From assembly GCA_963995505.1 (NCBI GenBank), contig OZ023192.1, positions 3,517,001 through 3,581,000 on the forward strand: a stretch of DNA of 64,000 nt, given 5' to 3'. How positions within the stretch are numbered: position 1 is the first letter of the stretch; each line of letters begins with the position of its first letter. The notes beneath the pieces were generated by a model. The model was not told the origin of the DNA and ran no database searches. It saw nothing but the letters and a program-made list of their open reading frames with translations. Source of the DNA: Hypericum androsaemum. Its lineage: Eukaryota > Streptophyta > Magnoliopsida > Malpighiales > Hypericaceae. The translations under genes and the position numbers were made by a program. Shown here piece by piece: positions 10,227 to 21,984 of the stretch.

Positions 10227-13200
10227 ATGAGTAAGCCGGACGAGTTCCAGCCGTTCCCGGTGAAAGAGCAGCTCCCCGGCGTTGACTTCTGCGTCTCCAG
10301 CCCTCCCCCTTGGGGTAAGCTTATTCCCATTTTCGTTCTTTTTTCCTCTTCCGAATCCCGCAATTAATTAATTTTAAACTTTTGGTATTCGGATTCCATT
10401 TTTCCAAGTGTATTTGTTTCTTACGTTATTTTACTATAGTAAATGCCAGGAAGAAAGTAATTAAAACGTTACCGTCGTATGGATTGACATTTTATCTGTC
10501 TCGGTTGCAACTATTAAGGGCGTTTTGGTAGTTTTCCGTTGGCTGCTTTTGTTGCTTTGCTACAGTTTTTAGCTGATACCTATGATGTAAGGAATTCAAA
10601 TTTGGGTGAAATAAGATCAATAAAAAATGATTATTTAAAATAAATAAAAAAAATACGCTCAACTTATTTGGTAGACTGCTTTTCCTTTGATATGATAGTA
10701 GGCTTTGTTTTATACAGATAAATTTTTTGGAAAAAGTCCACTTTCGTACCCTGTGGTATCGACCAAAATCACTTTAGTACCCTGTGGTAAAAAATCGATC
10801 AATCGAGTCATACTTATTCCAATTAACATCAAAAAGGGCCTCGGGCAGCTGCCCGGAGCTGCCCGAACCTACCCGCCCGCTGCCCGGGCCACGTGGTCAG
10901 CCACGTCACCAAGAGGAGGAGGAGGAGACGGGGAGGAGGAGGAACGCGGAGGAGGAGGAGGAACGCGGGGAGGAGGAGGAGGAGGAGGAACGCGGGGAGG
11001 AGGAGGAGGAGGAGGAACGCGGGGAGGAGGAGGAGGGGAGGAGGAACGCGGGGAGGAGGAGGAGGAACGTGGAGGAGGAGGAGGAGGAGGAGGAGGAGGA
11101 GGAACGCGGAGGAGGAGGAGGAACGCGGGGAGGAGGAGGAGGAGGAGGAACGCGGGGAGGAGGAGGAGGAGGGGAGGAGGAGGAGGAGGAGGAGGAGGAG
11201 GAGGAGGAGGGGAGGAGGAGGAGGAGGAGGAAAATCGGAGGAGGAGGAGGAGGAGGATGGGTGACGTGGCGCCACGTCATCAAAATTGGTGACGTGGCTG
11301 ACCACGTGGCCCGGGCAGCGCTCGGGTAAGTTCGGGCAGCTCCGGGCAGCTGCCCGAGGTCCTTTTTGATGTTAATTGGAATAAGTATGACTCGATTGAT
11401 CGGTTTTTTACCACAGGGTACTAAAGTGATTTTGGTCGATACCACAGGGTACGAAAGTGGACTTTTCCCAAATTTTTTTGTTGTACAGAATGACCTGTAC
11501 TTATAGTTTTGCTGAAATTCTTCTTCTCACAATTTTTATAAGGGACTTTCAGCAAGGAAAATCAAAATCTAATTGGGAACGAAGGAAGCACGTTTCTTTG
11601 ACAAATTTGTTGTTAGAAAATAGAAAATTGACAAATTCCATCTGTGATTGTCTAGGCCTCCAGGAGGAAAAAAGAACAAAGAGTTGACCACCTTTACAAG
11701 ATCTTAATTTTAAGTATCTAATTTTAATTAGATCGAGCACCGAATTTCAACATTTAAGTGGCCAACATTAGAAGTTTTTTTCCGAGTCTCTAGCATCTGC
11801 AATGAAATCATTTTACACTTTCAGCAATCCTTGTTGCTGCATTTTTTTTTATAAATTACTATTAGCACCTTCCAAAAAAATAAATTACTATTAGTATTTT
11901 GTGCTTATAATAACCGGTTACAGAATTAGATGATGATGATGATTAATCCAATTCCAAATTTTAAATGGTGCAGCTGAGGCAATATTTCTAGGATTTCAAC
12001 ACTACCTTGTCATGCTTGGCACCACAGTGATCATCCCAACCATTCTTGTCCCTTTGATGGGTGGTGGCAATGTAAGAAACTAAATCCCTACTATCAATTC
12101 ATAAGTGTCAACTTCCTTTTGTCGAAACTACTTGTTAAGCTGACTAATTCACGTCCGAGTCCGAGATGGAAAAGTCACTGTGGTTTGCAACATTCCTCTG
12201 CATTGGTGTAATAGGTGGAGAAAGCTGAATTGATAGACACATTGCTGTTTGTTGCCGGGATTAACACACTAATCCAAACATGGTTCGGTACAAGGCTTCC
12301 TGTTGTAATGGGAGGTTCTTATGCCTTTATCATCCCCACCATTTCAATTGCTCTATCTAATAGCAACAGCACAAATTTCGCATTACTCGGTCCACATCAG
12401 GTTTTCCTCTTCTTCTAATCTTAATCTTGCCAATGCATTGTGCAAAAATTTGTTGGTTTTGTAAAATATATGTTGTATACCACTTGTTAGCTGGACACTC
12501 ACCGGGCAGACTAATTGGACCTTTGAAAGCTACCATCACCAGTCGATCTAAGCGTTTGTTGGTTGTTGTGGAATTGTTAGTGATGATAAATCTGTGGTTA
12601 CAGAGGTTTGAGAGGTCAATGAGAGCTTTCCAAGGAGCCCTTATCATAGCATCAATCTTCCAAATGATTGTTGGTTTCTTTGGATTTTGGAGGATCTTTG
12701 CCAGGTGAAAAAGGGTTGTCATTTGTTGTTTGATTGATCTGAAAATCTTCTCCTTTTAACACCAATTTGAAGTTTGTTGCCTTTTTTTTTTTTGATTGTT
12801 CTAATGCAGATTTCTTAGTCCTCTTGCTGCTGTTCCTCTTGTGACTCTCACTGGACTTGGACTCTATGCACATGGATTCCCACAGGTACACCACTTTAGA
12901 CCTCTGTTTGCTGCTGGAATTCCTCTCTTCTGTTCAACAAGTTGACGTATTAAACCCGAAGTTCGAATCATGGTTCTGTACCAAACCCGAATTTATCGTA
13001 TGCAGCTCGTCTGTTTTTTACTGAGAAACAAGAACCTTCTTAATGTTGTTTCTGTTCTTGAATGTATAGACTAACAAAATGTACTTCTGTTGATGGTCTC
13101 AGCTCGCAAAGTGCATCGAAGTTGGGCTCCCTGCACTTGTTCTTCTTGTTTTCTTATCTCAGGTAAGTCATGCTTGTGGTTCAAATCTCCAAATTAGTTA

Positions 13201-14807
13201 TAATTTTGTTTTGCTCATAATGAAATATGATTTCTGCAGTATGTTCCTCATATAATGAGTTCATACAAGTCAGTATACGAGCGGTACGCGGTCCTTATCT
13301 CGGTCGTTATCGTGTGGGTCTATGCTGAAATCCTGACTGCTGCTGGTGCATACAACAATAAATCTCCGGAAACACAATTGAGTTGTCGAACGGATCGTGC
13401 CGGTCTCATCAATGCTGCACCTTGGTAACCAAACTCTCCATCTTCATTCAGTTCATTAAACCATCAATGTTGTTGTACATACCGATCTGTCACCGCCTCG
13501 TACGTGCAGGATTAGGATTCCATATCCGTTTCAGTGGGGGCGTCCGACGTTTGATGCTGGAGACTCTTTTGCAATGATGGCTGCCTGCTTTGTTGCTATT
13601 GTTGAGGTAATTCGCTCCTTCGTAGCCCGCTCAACCATATCGATCGTTCGCTAACAGATGTTATTTTCTATATACGCAGTCTACCGGTACATACATTGCA
13701 GCGTACAGATACGGTAGTGCAACTCCAATACCGCCTTCTGTACTTAGCCGAGGCATCGGCTGGCAGGTAGATACTTGGTTTGGCTGATGAGCTACCTATG
13801 TTCCGTAGTTCAATGGTCATTGATCTTCTAAAAGTCTCTGTCAACTTCCAGGGAATAGGGACTTTGATTAGTGGAGGTTTTGGTGCTGGAACTGGCAGCA
13901 CTGCTTCAGTGTAATGACTCGAACTTCAAATCTCTACATTATAGTTCTGTCTAATTGTTATGTCCAGAAATTCTTTCTGAAGCTCAGGTTAACTATAATT
14001 GCAGCGAAAACGCAGGCCTTCTCGGATTAACTCGAGTTGGAAGTCGACGAGTCATCCAAGTCTCTGCGTGCTTCATGCTTTTCTTCTCTGTACTAGGTGC
14101 ATCCAAAGTCTCGAGTTGGAACGTCTTAACTATGCATACACACCTTAATATGGAACGGTTAGTCTAACTAAGCAATGATCTGTTTCCAACAGGAAAATTT
14201 GGAGCACTTCTTGCTTCTATCCCCTTGCCAATTGTCGCGGCTTTGTACTGCGTCCTCTTCGCCTACGTTGGTACGTATACACTTGCGTGCCATCGGATGA
14301 CACTTCGTTGTCTATACTTAGAATGTGATATATATTTTGAAATGAACAGCTGCTGCCGGACTCGGGTTTCTCCAGTTCTGCAACCTCAATAGCTTCAGAT
14401 CAAAGTTCATCCTAGGCTTCTCCATCTTCATGGGCCTATCAGTGCCTCAATACTTCAACGAATACCTTCTCATATCCGGCCGAGGCCCCGTCCACACCAG
14501 AACCACAGCAGTTCGTGTCCTTTAACCACATGACTCTATCCTCTACATGTTTACCAAACTCTATGCTGATTTCCTCTTTGCTCTGCAGTTCAACAACATA
14601 ATGCAAGTGATATTCTCGTCGCCCGCGACTGTCGGGATCATGGTTGCTTACTTCTTGGACTGCAGTCACGGCCTAGGCCACAGCGCGACGCGGCGGGACA
14701 GTGGCAGGCATTGGTGGGAGAAGTTCAGGCTCTATGATAAGGATATCAGGAGTGAGGAGTTCTATGCATTGCCATGGAACCTGAACAGATTCTTCCCTTC
14801 ATTTTAA
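10227..14807 (+). CDS. NAT: Nucleobase-ascorbate transporter (NAT/NCS2 family)
   Basis: Fourteen exons can be read with GT-AG introns: 10227-10314, 11974-12071, 12215-12400, 12604-12704, 12810-12885, 13103-13162, 13240-13424, 13510-13606, 13680-13766, 13852-13910, 14005-14096, 14193-14270, 14350-14510 and 14589-14807. Phases agree at every junction and give 528 residues, the usual family length. The protein is a polytopic membrane transporter; plant members move purines, uracil or related bases, driven by protons. Diagnostic features are the QH pair in the first membrane segment (residues 38-39) and the family signature E-N-x-G-x4-T-x3-S-R at 347-360. The start is the first ATG giving the typical short hydrophilic N terminus before PPPW. 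Intron 1 (1659 bp) hosts a Pack-MULE-like insertion. Substrate and exact subgroup cannot be told from sequence alone. Confidence 0.93.
10729..11469. mobile_element. Pack-MULE-like element B inside NAT intron 1
   Basis: AAATTTTTT is duplicated exactly at 10720-10728 and 11470-11478. The terminal inverted repeats are about 180 bp (10729-10911 and 11288-11469), closely similar to those of the element at 19280. Each carries two spaced copies of AGTACCCTGTGGTA (one with T to C) and ACGT-core boxes, including CCACGTGG. The interior, about 11290 minus 10911, is almost entirely a GGA-rich repeat with spaced AACGCGGGG units. Long open frames run through it in several registers (for example 10784-11329 plus), as expected of a triplet repeat, encoding runs of Glu, Gly or Arg. 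No recognisable host domain is present, so the cargo source is unknown. Confidence 0.88.
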
Positions 14808-16138
14808 CTAAATAGTCAGGAGCTGCACCAATAGAAACACCATTTGTTCATTACCAATTAAAGATGATAATGATGTTAGTGTAATTTGGAGCTAAAAGGA
14901 TCAATAGATCTCATAATAGAGATAATATTTTCTTACCATCTTCAATTAAAATGATAATGTTGGTGTAAACTTGCTTGGTGTAGCTAAATTAAATCTGCCA
15001 CCGTCGATGACTATTTGTATCCGATTTCTATTTGGTTGACTAATCTAAAATAAACTTAAAACAGAAAAAAACTCTCCTTACTAACATTTAAGTTAGTTAT
15101 ATTCTAAGTGCTCGAACTCAGTGTCGTGACTATGAGTCCACTTTACTGTAACAATTTTGTCTACAATTTCCATGTTTGTGTTGGGTTCAATTGTTTGGTT
15201 CTGGAGCTCCTCGTCATATGGCTCTCGTATAAAGTTATTAAAAGGGCCCATAAATAATTACACAGAGACCTATTCCCCCACTATTAGCTGTTATCCTCGT
15301 TTCCTAAAATAAACTTGCCATGCGTCCGACTCTGGAGGATGTTACCTTTCCGGCTATTTAATATTTATGGCTTCTCCCAACAGCAATCTTTGACCAGCAA
15401 CAATTGAATGTGTAGGAGAGCAGCACAGCCAGCCGGGTGGAAATAATAGTAAACAGGGTAACTGTCGTGATCTAACCTATTATTTTTATAAGGCAATACG
15501 AGTCTTTTCTAGCGTGTTTGTCTTCACTGGCACTCATTCTGAGAACTTTTCGGGAGTCACCTATCCTGAAATTACTTCAGACCAATCTCGTTTGACCTTG
15601 AAGTTCTCTTATGATGTTTGCGAGAACGTAGGTGCACTTTCTTGATATAAATAATAGAAGCAAATCACTCAAGGCTTTCTTAACATTTTTCGAACTAGAT
15701 ATCACATCAAGTCTCAACAATGTTCTTTTTTCCAAACTGGCTACCTCTATCGTTCATTGAATGATTAATCTATATTCGAATACGAGATGGCTTACAAAAA
15801 GTATCAAAATTCTTTGTACGTAATTATAATGCGACTGTATTCTTGGACTCAAATTCAAGATATTTATCCTAATAGTTAAGATAGTAATTGGAGTTAAATT
15901 TGTACATACCACCCATGCATGCAACAGGTTCACCGCAAACTCAAATTACATGCTTAAGTGTAATGGAATTTGTAAATAATGCCCTAGGGTGTAATACTGT
16001 TTTAAGGAGCAATAAAACTCTATCCACTTATAGAACAAACAAGATCGTCATTACAATGTTCCTCTTCGAATAAGCAACATGCTCAATTTAAACATATAAG
16101 TCCATGAGGTGTTAAGAACTTTGGGATAATAAAATTAT
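14808..16138. other. NAT 3' flank and spacer, nothing further recognised
   Basis: The first few hundred bases must include the NAT 3' untranslated region. AT-rich direct repeats around ATTAAAATGATAATG are present at about 14855 and 14944. No further gene was recognised. Confidence 0.5.
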
Positions 16139-16708
16139 TGTTTGTCGTAGGTGGTGTACTTGATTAGGATCTTGTAAAGTCGAGGCAAGGGTTTGACTCT
16201 TTCTCCGTAAGACGAGATTGCCCCTTATTCAGTACTTACGTGTTACAGCAATCGTCCTCAAGATACAACGACTTAGCTGGGGACGAGTTTGGAAGTGAGG
16301 GGGAGAAGCCTATTTATAGGTACTAGATGGGAGGGAGGCAGGCACTCCGAAGGGGCACGAGGCACTTTCGAGGAGACGCAACCGTTCGGCCATCAGGCAG
16401 ACTGCCTCCTTCAGGCACCTTTTCGGCCAGCCAGAGGCACCCCTTCGCCTACCAGATTCGGCCAGCCAGCTCGTGTGCCAAGTGCGACCTACGTCCAATG
16501 CGCCACGTGCGCTTGTGCGGATGGCGCAACGGTCTGAATTAGTTTTTCAGGTGGTCGACTCATTTCCTAGCTAACAAGGAGCATCTCCTTATAAACTAGG
16601 AAAAATTTGTTGCACTTTTCAATGTGGGATTGCCATTTTCCACTTGGGCTTCCCACTTTAGGTCTTTCCACATTTGGACCTTATGCTTTAATTAAGCATT
16701 TATTCCAA
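16139..16708 (-). mobile_element. LTR-like segment, probable solo or partial LTR
   Basis: On the minus strand the layout resembles a plant retrotransposon LTR: a start resembling TGGAATAAATGCTT, CAATCCCACATTG-type sequence, a GC-rich middle, a TATA-like CCTATAAATAGGC near 16310-16322, then about 180 bp to an end near TGTTTGTCG of the plus strand. No flanking 5-bp duplication was found, so the ends are approximate. Coding potential is absent. Confidence 0.4.
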
Positions 16709-16943
16709 AAAAAATAGTGTTAAATTGAACTAAAAATAACAAACTAATGTCAAGGTCACAACACACAAAATTAGTCACTTTAGGTAGGCGATATAAGTTG
16801 TTTTCTTTTGAGGAAGATATAAGTTGTTTTCGGACATTAATTTTCTTTGTTGAAATTGGATATGTTTGTCGGTAAGAAAACAAAGACAATAATTTAACAC
16901 TTTCTAATATCAATGTGCTTACATACGTAACTTTTGGATCTAT

Positions 16944-18640
16944 ACAAAACGGGTAGACGTTAGTTCGAGGCGGGTTATTTTGTCCGTAAGGTGTTACAGT
17001 TGGATTTTTTTGTGAAAGTGGTGCTCCATTTCAATGTTTTGTAGATTTTGTGTCCACGTAGGACTACGACAAAAAAAGTTGTACATTGGAATTAAGATAC
17101 GATTTTTTCCGTTGTGGTGACCAAGATACAATATTTTAAGTCATTTCGAGGATACCACAAAAAAAGTCGTATCTTGACAGGATATCACTTAAAAAGTCGT
17201 ATCTTGGTCGATAAAGTTCTATAAGATCAGGATACGAATTAATTGTCGTCCACTTAAAATTTTAGATTAGGTTGATTATTGTTAATTAGGTTGATTAGTG
17301 TTAATTAGGTTTATTAACATTGGGCATTTTGCGAATTGGGAAATTTTGGATTAGGTTGATACTAGTGTTAATAATAATTTCTAGCGAAATCTCACTCGCC
17401 ATTGGTCCAAGAAAGTGGATCATGGTGTGAACCATGTTTCTAACATCTTCTTCATCGTTAATAAATATTTCACCAAATATTTTTCTTCCAAAAGGATATC
17501 TAAATATCAGTTTATCAAACTCTTCATTCGGACCTATTGAAATCTTTTTATTTACTTTTCTCCGCAACATATTATAGCTGACAAAATTTTCATGAAACTC
17601 AATTTTGCTTCGTCTCCATTTTGGTAGTCAAAATCAGTTTCACTGTTGTTGTAAATCTCTCTATCGTATTTCAACGTTATTCTTACAACCCGCATAGCCA
17701 TTATTAACACTACAGCAAAAGAAAATAATATGTGATTGTATATTTTTTTAAATAAAGAGAATACCAAATACAAAAGTTAACGAAATGAGAATTACTTAAT
17801 CAATTTTGTAAAGTTAACAAAATATAATGGCAGAACAAAACATAATTTAGATTAACAAAAATATCATATTTAGAGATAGCAACTAACAAATAAATGGAAC
17901 CGAATTCTTAAAAAAATGGAACCGAATAATTAAAAAAATTGGCGAACCCTACGCAATTTTTTCGCTACTTTCATCGATTCATACAAAAATGGAAACAAAT
18001 TCTTTAAAAAAATTACATAACTTCTGAAGTAGTTTCCATTGAATCACTAAAATCAAATTCGTAACAATTTTAGAGAGAAAAAATTACAAGTGTACTTAAA
18101 TTAAATGAATGCTTTTGGTCGTTAGTAAATTAAATTATAGAATTAGAGAAAATTTGATAAATTACGTTAATTTTTCCTAAATCGTATGACTGAATAATAA
18201 AGTTCACAAATTCTTCAATTGAGAATTTATTCTTAATTAATTAGCAAGCTCTACATATAAATTAAAATAGATTAAACAAATTACCTGGAGAAGGATACTC
18301 TGTGCCTTCTACATAAAAAAGTCTCGTTATATATAATAATGTGGGTGGATGAGATATAGGCATATCTGAAATATGATAAAAGTAGATTTTATCAGATTTT
18401 GGGATATGCCTACCCACAATTTTTGATCAAGATACAATTTTTTAAACAGTATCTTGTCAAGATACGACTTTTTTAGTGGTATTTTGAGAAGACTTAAAAT
18501 GTCGTATCTTTTATCGTAGTTCTATATAGACACCGAATCCACAAAAGATTGAAATGGAATGCCACTCTCACAAAAAAATCCAACCGTAACACTTTACAGA
18601 AAAAAAACCCCATCGAGGACTGGTCTTCGACTAAAACACT
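16944..18640. mobile_element. Long inverted-repeat element with AT-rich interior
   Basis: About 240-300 bp at each end is inverted and roughly 80 percent alike. Landmarks are GTGTTACAGTTGGATTTTTT on the left against the complement of its counterpart at about 18575-18596, a CCATTTCAAT block, and repeated AAGTCGTATCTTG motifs on both sides. The centre (17300-17800) is AT-rich with minus-strand open frames I do not recognise. No transposase motif was seen and target duplications were not resolved, so superfamily is uncertain (Mutator-like is a guess). Confidence 0.6.
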
Positions 18641-19279
18641 TTTTTAACTTGTCCTCTTTTTTCTTCATTACCTTCCAGGTCCAATGCTAGCATTTTCAAG
18701 CCAAGTTTCTCACGTTCCAAGGGGGGGGTGCATGTGCTCTCTCCATCCAGTGACATTGAGGACAAATTAGGTGACCATTAGTAAACTACAAAAGGATCTA
18801 AAAGTTCCTAGCAATTATTGCAGCATTACCTACCGTCTTTACTAGGGATTAATGAGAGAGATACGGTATATAGCGTCCTTGATGAAACTAGCAAGTTTTT
18901 TTTGGAAATGGAGGGGCAATTAAAACACATTTATATCTTAAATAAACGTCATACCTTCAACGCAACCTTCTAAGTTAAAGTCCTGCTGGCTCATCATCGT
19001 GATGGCCAGTACTACTCTTATATGACGCCGAATCCCCACTTTCGAGGTTGCGGCCGCCTGCTCAGTAAAACTCTCATGCGGTAAAACTCCATGGAAAAAA
19101 CTCGCAAGAAAGAAAGAGCACCTCGGTAAGATAGGAAATGTCTTGACGTTGATACCTCCATACAAGATCCCGCGTCATCGGAATTGCTAATCCTACGAGT
19201 ACAACGAGGAAGGCTAACTCCCCGCAAATCATCTTAATACACGTCTATACAAGAAGCTAATGATACATCAAATATTAAA
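18641..19279. other. Spacer, no feature recognised
   Basis: Minus-strand open frames at about 18938-19227 overlap each other but show no domain I know. Confidence 0.45.
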
Positions 19280-20258
19280 GGGAAAAGTCCACTTTAGTAC
19301 CCTGTGGTATCGCCTAAAATCACTTTAGTACCCTGTGGTAAAAAACCGACCAATCGAGTCATACTTATTCCAATTAACATCAAAAAGGGCCTCGGGCAGC
19401 TGTCCGGACCCGCCCGAACCCTGCCCGGGCTACGTGGCCAGCCACGTCACCAAAACTTGATGACGTGGCGCCACGTCACCTCTTCTTCTTCTTCTTCTTC
19501 TTCTTCTTCTTCTTCTTCTTCTTCTTCTTCTTCTTCTTCTTCCCCTCCCCGAAACCGCCGGCGGATCCCGCGTCGTACTCCTGAGCGAGTCGGCCTCCTC
19601 CGTGGCGTCGACCTTAGCGAGCTCCACCTCCGCGCCCTCCTCCTTCGGTTGCGACGCAGCCGCCGCGTACTCCGGCGCCAGCGACTGGCAGTGGCCGCAC
19701 CACGGCGCATAGAACTCAACCATCATGAACCTGTGGGCCCCAACGAACTCGTCGAAGTTGGACTCCTTGAGGACCACCACGTCCCTCTCGTTGATCTCTG
19801 GATCCTTGGCCGTGTGGCCGCCGTCGTCGTCGAGATCGGAGTACGATCCGCCGTCGTCGTCGAAGTCGGTGTCGGAGTCGTAGGGGGAGGATGCGGCGGT
19901 TTGGTTGGGCTCGTCGAGGAAGTTGAGGTCTTCGTCATCGTCATCTTCTGCGGCGTCGTTTTGGTGGGGCTTCGAGGCACTGAGGGGGGGTGAGGTTGGC
20001 AAGGACGAGGGATCCGCCGGCGGTTTCGGGGAGGGGAAGAAGAAGAAGAAGAAGAAGAGGTGACGTGGCACCACGTCATCAAGTTTTGGTGACGTGGCTG
20101 GCCACGTAGCCCGGGCAGGCTCCGGGCAGGTCCGGGCAGCTGCCGAGGCCCTTTTTGATGTTAATTGGAATAAATATGACTCGATTGGTCGATTTTTTAC
20201 CACAGGGTACTAAAGTGATTTTAGGCGATACCACAGGGTACTAAAGTGGACTTTTCCC
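19280..20258. mobile_element. Pack-MULE-like element C carrying a PDI fragment
   Basis: The terminal inverted repeats (about 19280-19465 and 20075-20258) match those of the element in the NAT intron at roughly nine bases in ten. AATATTAAA (19271-19279) and AATATTTAA (20259-20267) form a 9-bp target duplication with one difference. Inside the left repeat is a (CTT)n run (about 19480-19542), balanced on the right by a shorter (GAA)n, and CCCGAAACCGCCGGCGGATC at both inner edges is inverted, so the cargo edge itself has been copied to the other side. The cargo is GC-rich and encodes a protein disulfide isomerase segment on the minus strand. Confidence 0.9.
19575..20037 (-). pseudogene. Captured N-terminal fragment of a PDIL1-3/1-4-type protein disulfide isomerase
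   Basis: Minus-strand translation gives an acidic Asp/Glu-rich segment, then [12 protein letters not shown], then the thioredoxin active-site block [20 protein letters not shown] and a K-x-DATEE segment. This is the order of the acidic N-terminal extension and first catalytic domain of plant PDIL1-3/1-4 proteins, which form disulfides in the endoplasmic reticulum. The signal peptide and everything after the first domain are missing. The frame is open through the whole cargo and into both terminal repeats (19430-20203, 257 codons), so a chimeric product is conceivable, but nothing shows that it is made. No intron interrupts it. Confidence 0.88.
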
Positions 20259-20284
20259 AATATTTAATAGTCAAAAGAAAACTC

Positions 20285-20545
20285 TAGGGCGTGCTTCGAG
20301 AGCGTGTCCACCACTCGGTTGCCTTCACGCAAGGTGTGCTCAATGTTGAACTCCCAAGTCCTCGCAAGCTGCTCCCCCAGCTCTAGAGGTCAAGGACGCC
20401 AGTTGGTGATCTCTGCCAACATCTCGGTCAACACGAGGATGCCCAAGACCGAATCTACCTCCACCTGAACACGCCGAAAGTAACACTTCCAAGTCAGCTC
20501 CAGACCGAGGATGAGCGCCCACAGCCCGGCAGCCAAAGATTTGCA
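20285..20545 (-). pseudogene. LINE-type RNase H domain remnant
   Basis: On the minus strand one frame reads AAGLWALILGLELTW, then RRVQVEVDS, then after one stop codon a WEFNIEHTLREGNRVVDTL segment. This is the pattern of the RNase H-like domain at the C terminus of plant LINE open frame 2 and related genes (E/D-S active-site region, then the REGN-R-x-D block). The stop and the absence of reverse transcriptase upstream mark it as a remnant. Confidence 0.7.
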
Positions 20546-21984
20546 GCTCCCGCAAATCTGAAAACTGCTCGAGTCGCGGATAATGCCTCGAGCAAGTTAG
20601 TATATGTAGATTACATATCAATGTTTAACTTCTACTTGGACGGAAACCCCCGCCCTGTTCTCCGCTAGCACAGAAGACACATTAGCATGACATACTTCTC
20701 CTCTTTAACCGGGATTTGAAACCAAATTTTTTTTAGATAGGACAAGTCAGGTGAGATCTAATATTATTGTAGATCCAAATTTTTATTCACTCGTGAGATC
20801 CAGATAGTCCGAAGAATCACGGTGCTCCTCTCTTCTCGAGAAACCAAGAAGTCGCCCTTGTAGTACAGTTGTGTTTCCAATTAGTCCCTTGAGCTCATCT
20901 CATAGAGGAGTGAGAAAGTTGTATCATTGTTTTAAACTACCATGTATGGAAAAATGCTCAAATCACATGGTAAATAAGTGCTTATTTCCTAATTTTTACA
21001 TGCCACGTGGAAGGTTTAAGATGACATATCACGCAACATGAGAGGTAACACCTTAAAAAAAACATTAGGCACCATATGTCGCTAAAATGTTAAATTTTTT
21101 TCTAAATCAAGTTAAATGTGTTTTAAATCACAAAGTGTTAAAAGTCAAAATAGCCCAAAAAAGTTAATTTTTCCTATATTTTTCATCCAAAAGAATGTTA
21201 TCTTATAAATATAGTAGGAATATTGCATTTAATCACATATCATATTAGCCATTATTAATAGTAAAGAAATTCCAATTAACTTTAAGTGGAAATATCTCTA
21301 TTTTCTACCTAAAACTGTTGTCATACACACTAACTAACTAAAATTTTTGAAATATATATTTTAGTTTTTTGGGGAACTTGACTTTCCAAGGAAATTCGAG
21401 TTGTCGACAACTCTTACCAATTCATTTTTTTGTTAAGTATGGTTGAGTTCAACAAATAAGGACAACTTTTCAAACATTATATACTTCAATCATAAAATTT
21501 GAAATCAAAACTTATTCAAAAGAATTTAAATATCTTGTCTTTTTTACAAAAAAGTATTTTATCGCTTTGACCAAATATAGTTTAAATTAGTTGAAAAATT
21601 ACGTGTCTAATCAAACAAACATGTAAATGCACAAACTACTCACTCTAATAAGAGTATAAGATTATCCAACAAAGGTCTTTTTGGGATGAAAGTCAAAATG
21701 TATAAGCTGATAGGCACATGTAATTAAAAAATTGAGAAAATTAAATATTCTTAATATTCACGCCCAAACTTAAAAGGAGATTGTTAGAGTTCAACGCGGC
21801 AAGTTTGTGGCAAGACTTCTAATTAGCAATGATTTAAAAAATAATCGGAGGACGCCCGTTATTTTTCTCATTTAATACGGTCCGACAGGAGATTTTTAAA
21901 TAAAGATATATTTGTTATTAAATATCAAATAATTATAAATATATTAGAATTTTATATTAAAATTTATAATTTATAAGTATTAAT
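20546..21984. other. AT-rich spacer, no feature recognised
   Basis: No gene or bounded element was seen. AT content increases toward the palindrome at 21985. Confidence 0.5.

Noticed and set aside
10829..11445. Several overlapping long open frames (Glu-, Gly-, Arg-, Ser-, Leu- or Pro-rich) in the GGA array
   Set aside because: A triplet repeat is open in all registers on both strands; there is no domain, and the frames are explained by element B.
16289..16545. Short Pro/Ala/Arg-rich frames
   Set aside because: They fall in a GC-rich part of an LTR-like segment and show no family similarity.
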